Shown in pieces: positions 55,010 to 62,824 of a stretch of 62,824 bases of DNA. Under the pieces are notes generated by a model, which made no database searches, was not told the origin of the DNA, and saw only the letters and a list, made by a program, of their open reading frames with translations. The translations under genes were made by a program, and so were the position numbers. The stretch spans positions 1 through 62,824 of the forward strand of contig NW_021167084.1 of the NCBI RefSeq assembly GCF_003711515.1, in the 5' to 3' direction. Source of the DNA: Sodiomyces alkalinus F11. Lineage: Eukaryota > Ascomycota > Sordariomycetes > Glomerellales > Plectosphaerellaceae. Positions within the stretch are counted from its first letter, which is position 1. Each line of letters begins with the position of its first letter.

Positions 55010-56668
55010 ATGATTGTTGGTCCTTCATACGCGGAATATCTCCTCGCCGGAACCGCCATGATCCTTTTCACCTACCTCGGACCGCTCTGCGTCGCCTACT
55101 TCCTCCTCCTCCTCTCCATAGCCGGCATTCCAGGCATATCCCACCCGATATCCATCGCAATCGAAGTCCTCGGCGCCCTGGAGATCCTGTTCTACTTCGT
55201 CTGGTTCCTCCCCTACCGCGCCTACCTCCAACGCCGTAGACCCCTGTCAGGCCCCTTGGCGCGGGACATGAGGAGACGGCTCTTTTACCGACAGCTCGGC
55301 CATGTGGCCGACATGGAGACGTACCTGTCCAAGTGGCACCACGGAGCCCAGTTCAGCGATATCCGCCGCGACAATCTGCAGAGCTGGCTTCTCTGGGCGC
55401 TGTTCGAGCGGGACGGGGACCCGGGGGAGGATGCCGCTGAGGTGGACGAGTATATCGAGGCCATCGAGCGGAAGTGCGGCTTCAGATTCCAGACGGGGTC
55501 GGGAGTTGCGGTGCCCCTTCGTCTGGCTTTCGATCCGGTCCAAATGAGGCATCGCAGTCTACTCTTCTACATGGTAATTCTCTACCTCTTCCTGCGCACG
55601 TCGCCTCAGAGTCTAACCCAAGATGTCAAGATGGTCGGCTTCCTCGACACGGTCACAGCCACCATCCTCCGCCTGAGAGGGTTCAAATTCTACCGCCAAC
55701 CGCGCGGGAGATTCTTCACCGTCTTCCCCCCGCGTCTTCAAACCGTCCTAGCCACCTCCGCGTCCGCCTCCCCCCAGCTCTCCTACTATTACCGCCCGCC
55801 CGCCCCCTCGCCATCATCGACCTCGCCCTCCCACCGCCCCGTCCTTTTCCTCCACGGAGTAGGCATCGGCCTCGCAGCCTACCTCCCCTGGCTCCTCTTC
55901 TTCGCCCCCCCCGAAGCAGCGATCCTCATCCCCGAGTTCCTCCCCGTGTCAAGCCGCATCTGCGCCCCGCTCCCCCCAACCCTCGACCTCATCCGCAGCC
56001 TCTCCGCCATCCTAACCCAACAAGACCTCCGAGACGCGGTCCTGGTAGCCCACTCCTTCGGCACCTTCCTCCTCTCCCCCTTGCTGAGCGACCCGGACAT
56101 GGCGAACCGCGTGTCGGCCATCGTACCGGTCGATCCCGTGTGTCTCCTCCTCCACCTCCCGGAGACGGCCTACAACTTTACGCGCAGCAGACCGCCAAGC
56201 GGCGAGCGGGGGGCCGAGTGGCAGCTCCGCTTCGTCGGCACGGATCCCGGGATTTCGTACACGTTTTCGCGGAGGCTGCGCTGGCATGAGCATATCCTGT
56301 GGGGGGAACAGCTGCTCGACAGGGCGAGGGGCTGGCGGGCTACGGTGGTGGTTGGTGGGCGGGACAGCATCATTGATCCCGCCGCCGTGGCGAAGTATGT
56401 TCACGATTTGTCTGAGGAATGTAGACGGGAAGGGGTATGGGAACGAAGTGAACGAAGTGATGAGAGCGATGCTGGGTGGCTAGCTTCCAAGGAGCGCTGG
56501 ACGGGGCGGGAGGAGCTGGAGCTGATCTACCTTGCGCACTTGGACCACGGGCACACAATTCTTGGTCATGATGGAATGCGGGTTTTGGGCGAGGTTGTCA
56601 AGACGTATACGAGCGTGGAGAGTCTAGATAGTGTAGAGAGCGCGTCAACTGCTGGGACACCTCAGTGA
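55010..56668 (+). CDS. Membrane-anchored alpha/beta hydrolase
   Basis: Probable lipase or esterase; substrate unknown. Read as one exon it is 552 aa from an ATG in good context (CACCATGATTG). Two or three hydrophobic segments lie within residues 8-75, giving membrane attachment. The hydrolase domain begins at about residue 280 with the oxyanion strand PVLFLHGVGIGLAAYLPWL. The nucleophile elbow is AHSFGTF with Ser349, then Asp452 in VVGGRDSIIDPAAV and His513 or His515 in LDHGHTILGH complete the triad. A 57-nt stretch, 55574-55630, has an intron's features (GTAATT donor, CTAAC, AAG acceptor) and is a multiple of three; removing it gives FYM joined to VGFLDTVTA and 533 aa. Which form is real needs transcript data. 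Confidence 0.85.
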   Translation: MIVGPSYAEYLLAGTAMILFTYLGPLCVAYFLLLLSIAGIPGISHPISIAIEVLGALEILFYFVWFLPYRAYLQRRRPLSGPLARDMRRRLFYRQLGHVADMETYLSKWHHGAQFSDIRRDNLQSWLLWALFERDGDPGEDAAEVDEYIEAIERKCGFRFQTGSGVAVPLRLAFDPVQMRHRSLLFYMVILYLFLRTSPQSLTQDVKMVGFLDTVTATILRLRGFKFYRQPRGRFFTVFPPRLQTVLATSASASPQLSYYYRPPAPSPSSTSPSHRPVLFLHGVGIGLAAYLPWLLFFAPPEAAILIPEFLPVSSRICAPLPPTLDLIRSLSAILTQQDLRDAVLVAHSFGTFLLSPLLSDPDMANRVSAIVPVDPVCLLLHLPETAYNFTRSRPPSGERGAEWQLRFVGTDPGISYTFSRRLRWHEHILWGEQLLDRARGWRATVVVGGRDSIIDPAAVAKYVHDLSEECRREGVWERSERSDESDAGWLASKERWTGREELELIYLAHLDHGHTILGHDGMRVLGEVVKTYTSVESLDSVESASTAGTPQ

Positions 56669-57045
56669 GAAACACAGAGCTAGAGACGTGGACGGGGAAC
56701 TGTCCGAAGGGCATGGCATCAGCATGTGGCAGGGATACCGAGGAGGAGACCTAGAAGAGCGCCTATTGTCCATTTGATTATACTTTGTAGGTAAGAAACA
56801 TAGACGAAGACGTAGAAGAATATATATATATATATATATTAGGACACAGCTAGAAATAGGGGTAGTCGGTTCCGTACCCGTATCATTCTGAAGGAATGTG
56901 AGCCTGCCGAAAGAAGACGAAAAAGAAAATGAATAATAATTAATGAACAGCTCCGATGGGAATCTTCCAAAATACTTGAGTTCTGCAGTCTGCCATCCAA
57001 GCCACTTGACTCCTCAAGTGTCCAGCAAGTGATCAGATTCACTCT
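56669..57045. other. Convergent intergenic region
   Basis: The 3' flanks of the hydrolase and methyltransferase genes, containing the TA microsatellite at 56821-56839. Confidence 0.6.
56821..56839. repeat. TA dinucleotide microsatellite
   Basis: Nine to ten TA units in tandem. Confidence 0.95.
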
Positions 57046-58002
57046 TCACCAGTCTTCTCGTGGTCTGGGGGCATCGGTCAGGGGCACGTAACGCACCCCA
57101 AACAGCTTCTCCTTGGCAATAGACCCATTCTCCTTCTTGTCGACAGCCCAGATGTACTGATCACCAAAACCGTGCTCGTCCTCGACGGGGATGAACAACC
57201 TATAAGGGGGAAACAGGGGGTCAGCATACCGTACTGAAAATGAAGAAGCAAAAAAAAAAAAAAAAAAGAGAGAGAGAAAACCTACCGCCCAGGCACGCGA
57301 AGCTGATCTATCAACTCCTGATGCAGCTCCACCGCCGCAGCACCCACATGAATGGCATCCCAACCACGATCTCCCGCCGTCCCTTCTTCCTGCCCCTCCC
57401 CCTCCCTAGGGGGCTCATCCCAGCCCTTCCTCCCATCCCCAACGCGGAACCGCACCTTCCCAGACGCCAGGAGCGCCCTCCCCTCCGCACTCTTGGCCAT
57501 GTTCCTCTCGCCCAGGTCCTTGAGCTCGGGGATGTGCTCCAGGCCGACGACGAGGCCGCGGTCGCCGACCAGCTCGGCGAGGATGTGGGTCAGGTAGCCG
57601 GAGCCGGAGCCGATATCGAGGACGCGCGGGGCCGAGTTGCGGGGCGAGGGGAGGACGTGGTGCAGCAGGGACTCGGTGGCGTGGGCGTGCATGTGCGGGG
57701 CGGAGATGGTGGCGTCGTAGCCGATGGACTGGGGGGAGTCCATGTACGGCATGCTGGGTGCGTAGTGCGCTCGGTCGACCTGCGGTCCGCGAACGTGGGG
57801 TCAGTCAGGCCGTCACAGGTGGAGCCGAACAATGCAGAAAAGAAAAGGGAATCAGAAAGGACAAACGAAACACGGGGAGTGGCAGACGCCCGCCGCAGAC
57901 CTTCAGAAAGGCTTCCTTCACACGGGGATCGGTGATGAGCCCGTTCCGCCATAGGTTCTCGACGAGGTCGACGTTGGAGGCACCGGAGCTTCGCCAAGCC
58001 AT
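57046..58002 (-). CDS. Protein-L-isoaspartate O-methyltransferase
   Basis: Uses S-adenosylmethionine to methylate isoaspartyl residues in aged proteins so they can be repaired; cytosolic. There are three exons: 58002-57901, 57779-57286 and 57199-57046, giving 249 aa. Junctions read EAFLKVDRAHYAP and RVPGRLFIPVEDE. The family block PQSIGYDATISAPHMHA lies at about residues 50-66 and the SAM loop VLDIGSGSG at 85-93, followed by VGLEHIPELKDLG and WDAIHVGAAA. An insert around 140-160 is Glu/Gly-rich (PPREGEGQEEGTAG), as seen in some filamentous fungi. Intron 1 uses GTCTGC, an uncommon donor, but conserved residues require the junction. A poly-A run lies in intron 2. Confidence 0.93.
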
Positions 58003-58921
58003 GTTGAGACCGAGGTGGAGGGATCGGTGGTGATGGTGGGAGCCGGATGCCAGAGCCGCAGGGAAGCAGAGGGGAAGGAGCTGGAGAGCTCGCCAAAGTC
58101 TGAGTGGAGGAATCGTGGCGAAGTGAATTTTGGCGGCCGTTTTTTAGATTTGCCGGAGATGAAGACGAAGCTGGGATGGTGAAGATAAAGGGTCTTCAGC
58201 GTGGACGCCTTGAAATTCTCTTTGGTGTAGGAGGATGGCTTCTTTCGATGCGGATGTCGAGATATCGGGGGGTCGAGAGGTCAGGGTACATAAGGTATGG
58301 ATGAGGGTGGGGTTTCACCGAGCCTGGTGCCTGAAACTTCGAATGACAACGGAAGGACATTAATGACATTAATAATGTGGCATGATGTGATGATGTATGA
58401 TGCAATTCATCCCCAGCTCGACAAGGGGAAACGGCGAGGGAGACAGCGGAGAGGGGGACATGAGCAGGAGTACAGGTACATAGCTGAGGGGCTGGACGAG
58501 TGACCTGCGAACCCCGCGTCTCTCACAGAGGCCGTGGTGTACTCGGCAGGATCTATAAGGTAAGGTACATTCCGAGTAAAGCCGCATAGTGGAACCAGGT
58601 ATTTCAGTCCACTGTGGGAGTAAAGCACCTTATACATGGTAGCAAGGGATTAAGACGACATCTGAACAAGTTCCGCCGTGTGCTAATTGAAGCATATGCG
58701 AAGGGGTGACAATACTGACCGACAGGATACCGGACGCGTTGACGTTCCATGGTTGTAATCCGACGATGCCCTTAGAAAACAGAAGAGCAACTCCTGGCAA
58801 CATACCAGCAATTCCCAGTACCTGGTCCGAATTTCGACAAGCAAACCCAAGAGAGGCGAGAATTAGATGTACTGTATCTCAAGGCGTCGCCCGTTAACCC
58901 CCTTATACTTCTCATCATGCC
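58003..58921. other. Intergenic region
   Basis: Upstream DNA of the methyltransferase gene and downstream DNA of the Bsd2-type gene, about 920 bp. No gene is supported. Confidence 0.55.
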
Positions 58922-58990
58922 TCTCTCCCCCCATACCTCCTCCCCCCATACCTCCTCCCCCCATACCTCCTCCCCCCATACCTCCTCCCC
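58922..58990. repeat. 15-bp tandem repeat, ATACCTCCTCCCCCC
   Basis: Four to five copies of a 15-bp C-rich unit ending one base from the stop codon of the minus-strand Bsd2-type gene. On the transcript it would form a G-rich GGAGGTATGGGG-type 3' UTR. Confidence 0.92.
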
Positions 58991-58991
58991 A

Positions 58992-60226
58992 TCATACCAC
59001 ACGCTCCGAGGACTCGCCCGAGGCAATGATGGGCACCGGCAATCCCCGATCCGGGCTCCGCAACACGAGCAGCTCGTGTCCCCTCGCCTTGATATAGTCC
59101 GAGATGGATCGGATCAAGATGAACCAGCCAATGACCATCAACACGAAGGACACCCACTCCAACCCGCTGATATCGCCGATGCCGCCCCCACCGCCCGTCA
59201 CCTCGCCGCTGTCAAAGTCGTGCGCGTTGGGATCCGGCGGCGCCGAATAGCCCTCGTCGCCGTCCATCTGCGGACCCGTCCCCGTCTGGGGGACGTCCGC
59301 CCGCATGGAGAAGCCGTTCTGGATCAGGGTGACGCCGAGGCCGAAGCGCGACCCGTTCTTGGCCGCGTGCGTCGAGTGGAGGAGGTAGGTGAGGAGGAAG
59401 CCGACGAAGGGGAAGGACATGGAGATGGTAGCGTTCCATACGAAGCTGAAGAAGGAGCCTACCGGCATGCCGTCGATGAATACCTCGTCGGGGCCGCCCA
59501 GCCCGGGTGCTAGGATCGTCGTCTCCCAGTAGGGAGGTGCTGCATCGGCCGCTGCCTCTTCGTATGTCTGCAGAAGAGCACAAATCGTCAGCGATGGCCA
59601 TTTCCGAGAACAAAACGGAAAAACGACAAAGTCGTGTCAGGACAACATACCGGAGGCTGTTCATCCTTTTCCTCCACTCTCCTCTCCGGCTTAGCCATCA
59701 GATTGGAAAACACGCCCTCGTTCGCCGTGCCGCCACCGTACACCCGCCCCGACGACGACGGAGGTGCCCGCGTCGAAGATGTCGCACCACCCACCGCTGG
59801 CGGCGTCGTATTCTGCGTCTCAGGAGGGGTATATCGTTGAGATGACGAGGCGGCGGCGGCGGCGGCGGCGGAGGAGGAGGAAGAGGAAGCGGAAGATACG
59901 GGGAAGGAATTTCCCCGAACAAGGCGCTGCCTATCGTCGGCTTCATCATCGCTCTCGTCGTCGTCGTCTGCGCCGAAGGCATCGGCCAAGGCCGGGTCGA
60001 CCGAACTTCCTCGGTTGGGAGATGTTTGTCTCGAGTGGAAGGACGGCGGGGGGGAGTTGGGTACCGGCTGCGCTTGTCTCGGGCCGGAGGGGACGTTTGT
60101 TTCGAGGTCGTCGTCGTCCTCGTGCACGTTTACCTGGAGCAGCGGAAATATCAGGATATCTGCAAATGAATCATCGGGGAATGAGGACTGAGGAGATTCA
60201 CATACCCGCTCGTAGCGGCCTGCCAT
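58992..60226 (-). CDS. Bsd2/NDFIP-type membrane adaptor for an Rsp5-class ubiquitin ligase
   Basis: Members sit in Golgi/endosome membranes and bring Nedd4/Rsp5 ligases to transporters, for example in metal homeostasis. There are three exons: 60226-60206 (21 nt), 60133-59651 and 59567-58992, giving 359 aa. Junctions read AGRYERVNVHEDD and DEQPPTYEEAAAD. The second junction creates the PPxY motif (PPTY) expected to bind the ligase WW domains. Residues 8-170 are acidic, Ser/Ala/Pro-rich and disordered, including a poly-Ser/poly-Ala stretch. The membrane part begins at about residue 200 (VGSFFSFVWNATISMSFPFV) and includes GSRFGLGVTLIQNGF, then a Gly-rich loop and a last TM (WVSFVLMVIGWFILI). Domain order is as in the family. 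Confidence 0.9.
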
Positions 60227-61269
60227 GATGGCGAGGGACAGGTGATCAAAATGAGAAGGATGGAAGAAAGTACGAGAATACGAGTGTGGTAGAGGGCCGT
60301 GCTCTGTAGGGTCGAGGAGAATGTTGTGTCGGAGTATGGGTCTGGTTCGATCAAGGAAAGATGGGTGGCGGTGTCGTCACTCGATGCGTACGGTGGCAGT
60401 CGCTAGAAATCTAGGAAAGTATTCTTTCCGTTGAAAGAGTACCTTATAAAACCAACAAGAGAAGGAATTTGTCGAGAGAAAGGCGAATGAGACAAAGGGA
60501 ATAATGGAGTCGACGTTCGGGGGGGAAATCGGTACGAAGTAGGTTGCAAGAGAAAGGAACCGGTTCTACTGATGAACAGCTGGACAGAGAGGAGAAGGGG
60601 GCGGATGGCCAACGCACTTTAGTCCGTTCTTGTATCTGTACCTTTGAATTCGGGGCATTATGGCAAAGAGTACGTGTACTGTGTACATTCCCGAATCAGA
60701 ACCAACACTCGCATGACCACATGAGGCCAAGAGCATGCCAAGCCAAAACCCTGGATAAAGCGGCAGGGAGGGAGAGAGACTACCAGAGACAACCCAACCG
60801 AAACTGCTGGAACCACAGCACTTGGCTCACTGAGACGAAGCGCTTAGTCACTGTTGCCTAAAGGCGGGCGGGTGGAGTACAACGCATTACGAAGTATCGA
60901 TGTAGCTTTAGGGGACAGAGAATGACGAATCATGATGCTTTCGCGTCAACAATTCAGCGGTTTCGGGCCAACCAGCTGCCGAGACAGTAAGTACTAAGTA
61001 CGACATATTACTACCTTCTCCATGCACTGTATCCGTACTTTGTACTTGTCAGAGAAGCCTTGGGTAAAATACTTCCTTTCGAAAGTTGACTTCACGATCC
61101 TAGACACAGAGCAAACCGAGCAAACTTGGCATCGACGAAGCTCCGGGCTGCCATCAACAAGTTGACAGTAGCCAGCTACCCCAGCGGCTCATATTCCCCT
61201 GAATCTCGGCTGGACAATGTCGTGAATTAAAACATATACCATTTCTTCAATTCGCCGCCACAGCTCACA
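60227..61269. other. Divergent intergenic region
   Basis: About 1 kb of shared upstream DNA between the Bsd2-type gene (minus) and the mitochondrial protein gene (plus). No other feature is supported. Confidence 0.6.
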
Positions 61270-61839
61270 ATGTCGCGCCCAGCCAGTGTACGCTCCTCCA
61301 GTCGGCTCGGTTTTTTCTACCTCCCCCCTCCCTCAATGCCCCTGTGGTCCTCCATTGAAGTCTTGGAAACTTCGACAACTGACGAGGGAAACTCTCACAT
61401 CAATAGCAGGTGTACAAGCATTACCAACGCGCCCTCTCCTTGTGGCCCAAAGATGAGCTGCGCCCTCACGTCCAGTTCCCCGACTTCGTGATGCGAGGCA
61501 TCCAAAAGCGGCTCGACCCGACGACCAAGGCTCCCCTCGACCCGAAGCGGGAATTGGCCCAGCTCAACGCGCTCTGCAGCCTTGCCGAGGACCGCTACGT
61601 TAAAAAGGTGCGCCGAATCTCGAGATGGTGGATGCAGTCCCCGCGGGGAATGGACGAGTGGCGCTAAGCTCGGTTGCTAATTTTGCGATTCCCAGTTCCC
61701 TACCGGCCATAAAATCCTCAACCCCAAGAGTCAACCGACCTACTTTAAGGATTTACTGCGCGAAATGGAGGAGGCTCCTAGCAGGACGTGGCTGCAAAAT
61801 GTTTCCAAGAAGCTGACCGGCATGTTCCGGTGGGAGTAA
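61270..61839 (+). CDS. Small mitochondrial protein, Cbp6/UQCC2-like
   Basis: Probably an assembly or translation factor for cytochrome b of respiratory complex III. There are three exons: 61270-61287 (18 nt), 61410-61607 and 61696-61839, giving 119 aa. Junctions read MSRPAS-VYKHYQRALSLWP and EDRYVKK-FPTGHKILNP. The YKHYQRALSLWPKD start and the EEAPSRTWLQNVSKKLTGMF end match what I recall of fungal Cbp6/UQCC2-like proteins. The introns (122 and 88 nt) have CTGAC and CTAAT branch candidates. The short first exon is inferred; the second begins in frame at GTG after a CAG acceptor, and no closer ATG exists. Gene structure is fairly sure, family name moderately so. Confidence 0.75.
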
Positions 61840-62251
61840 AAGATCAAATGGAGGACAAAAGAGGAAGTAAAGAACAAAAGGGATACCCGTTCACTGGCGA
61901 GGGGAGCACATCCTACAACACCAATATGGACGGCATGCAAGGAATATGGGAAGGGACCAAGAGGAACACTCGAATCTCGGGACATGAACCCCTCCAGTAT
62001 GCTAGTGGGCTGCATCACTTGGTAATATGTATAATATTTTCATGTACAACAGGTGTACCATATCGAAGGGGAAACAAAATGGAGAAATTAGTGAGAGAAA
62101 TTGAGAAGAGAAGAAAAAAAAAGGAAGAGGAAAAGAAGAAGCTTTGCTTAGCTCTCTATGCAATGTCCCAAAACGCCGCTTGAATGGTTGCTTTTATCCT
62201 CCCGAGATCCGTCTTCCACCGCCCATCCCAGCTTCCGTCATCTGTCGTCTT
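61840..62251. other. Convergent intergenic region
   Basis: The 3' flanks of the Cbp6-like and citrate-carrier genes. An A/G-rich patch at 62090-62140 is the only feature. Confidence 0.6.
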
Positions 62252-62753
62252 TCATAGGTATCGTCCTTCCGGGTCCAATCTGTCCATCATCTCGATCGAC
62301 TTCTCGTACATGGTAAACACCAACCCCCCGCTGACCACCAACCTCGCCAGCCGCGGCAGCGCGCCGCTCCAGAAAGTCAACATCCCCTCCTGGCGGAAGA
62401 TCATAGCCGCGCACCGAAAGCTGTTTCCGTACTGCGACCGCGCCTCGATGCTCTGCATGCGCGTCTTGATCGTGTCGAGCGGCTGCGTGACGTACACGGT
62501 AATGAGGCCGGCCAGGCCGCCGATGCCGAACGTGCCCGCGGCGCCGAGCTTCTCCCCGGGCGCCGTGAACGACTCGGCCAGCTGCTTCAGCGTGTTGTAG
62601 GCCCCGAAGCGCGTCGCCGAGTTGGCGGCCTGGCGCGCCGTGGTGGGCACGAACCCTTGGAAGAAGCCGCGGAGGCCGCGTTCCCGCGCGATGATGGGGA
62701 CCGCGTGGAGGAAGCCGCGCATGCGGGGTTTGGGGGATTTCCGGTCGTCGATT
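62252..62753 (-). CDS. Mitochondrial tricarboxylate carrier, Ctp1-like (partial, 3' exon)
   Basis: Exchanges citrate across the inner mitochondrial membrane. Only the last exon lies in the window: it opens after a GCAG acceptor at 62753 and encodes about 167 aa to the stop at 62252. The rest continues past the right edge through an intron (62754 onward, with a GACTGAC branch and a poly-T run on the plus strand at 62801-62813). Visible features: the end of repeat 1/start of repeat 2 with RGFFQGFVPTTARQAANSA, the repeat 3 signature VTQPLDTIKTRMQ, and the end FTMYEKSIEMMDRLDPEGRYL in pieces. These match the Ctp1 citrate-carrier branch closely. No defect is seen in the part present. Confidence 0.9.
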
Positions 62754-62824
62754 CTGCATCGTTACACAGTCCTCGTCAGTCTTTCTGGTCGCGCCACCAA
62801 TTTTTTTTTTTTTCCTTCCTCCTC

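Noticed and set aside
58922..58990. Regularly spaced repeat resembling a CRISPR array
   Set aside because: Direct tandem 15-bp units with no spacers, in a eukaryotic genome.

Overview
This window is the left end of a chromosome of a filamentous ascomycete (Pezizomycotina, most likely Sordariomycetes). It opens with a perfect CCCTAA telomere array. The genes have short introns (about 57-125 nt) with GT donors, CTAAC/CTGAC-type branch sites and AG acceptors. The tRNA genes carry introns, coding DNA is GC-rich, and the gene families are typical of plant-biomass-degrading moulds (AA9 with CBM1, GH10, HET, Cas1-type acyltransferase). I did not assign a species.

Layout. 1-540 is telomere plus AT-rich, RIP-looking DNA. 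0.69-11.2 kb is sparse subtelomere: a mannose-6-phosphate isomerase only about 630 bp from the telomere array, a secreted intradiol dioxygenase, a gene desert of about 5 kb, then an AA9 lytic polysaccharide monooxygenase. 12.1-25.0 kb has a small serine-rich protein, an ADP-ribosylglycohydrolase-fold enzyme, an amino-acid permease, a bacterial-type S13 (PBP4/DacB) D,D-carboxypeptidase with a secretion signal, a GPI-type cell-surface protein and a secreted tyrosinase. 25.6-30.8 kb holds two broken genes (a 3'-5' exonuclease and an AIF/FSP1-like FAD oxidoreductase) either side of a coiled-coil protein. 31.1-37.8 kb is a run of three minus-strand metabolic genes: FucP-type sugar transporter, PRISE-type reductase, HpcH/HpaI aldolase. 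From 39 kb on the window becomes denser and more core-like: HET protein, single-pass membrane protein, Cas1-type glycan O-acyltransferase, GH10 xylanase, two convergent intron-bearing tRNA genes, NCS1 purine/cytosine permease, alpha/beta hydrolase, isoaspartyl methyltransferase, Bsd2-type adaptor, a Cbp6/UQCC2-like mitochondrial protein and, cut by the window edge, a Ctp1-type mitochondrial citrate carrier.

How the genes fit together. The accessory half is rich in secreted or uptake functions that act on plant polymers and phenolics (AA9, GH10, intradiol dioxygenase, tyrosinase, sugar and amino-acid transporters). The transporter-reductase-aldolase run may be a small sugar-acid catabolic cluster; that is inference. 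The least expected gene is the S13 carboxypeptidase: fungi make no peptidoglycan, the gene has no intron, and its active-site motifs are present apart from one Ser-to-Thr change, so transfer from bacteria and a role against bacterial walls is the hypothesis most worth testing.

Exon coordinates below were derived by hand from splice signals and reading-frame continuity. Family assignments rest on motifs recognised by eye, not on searches.
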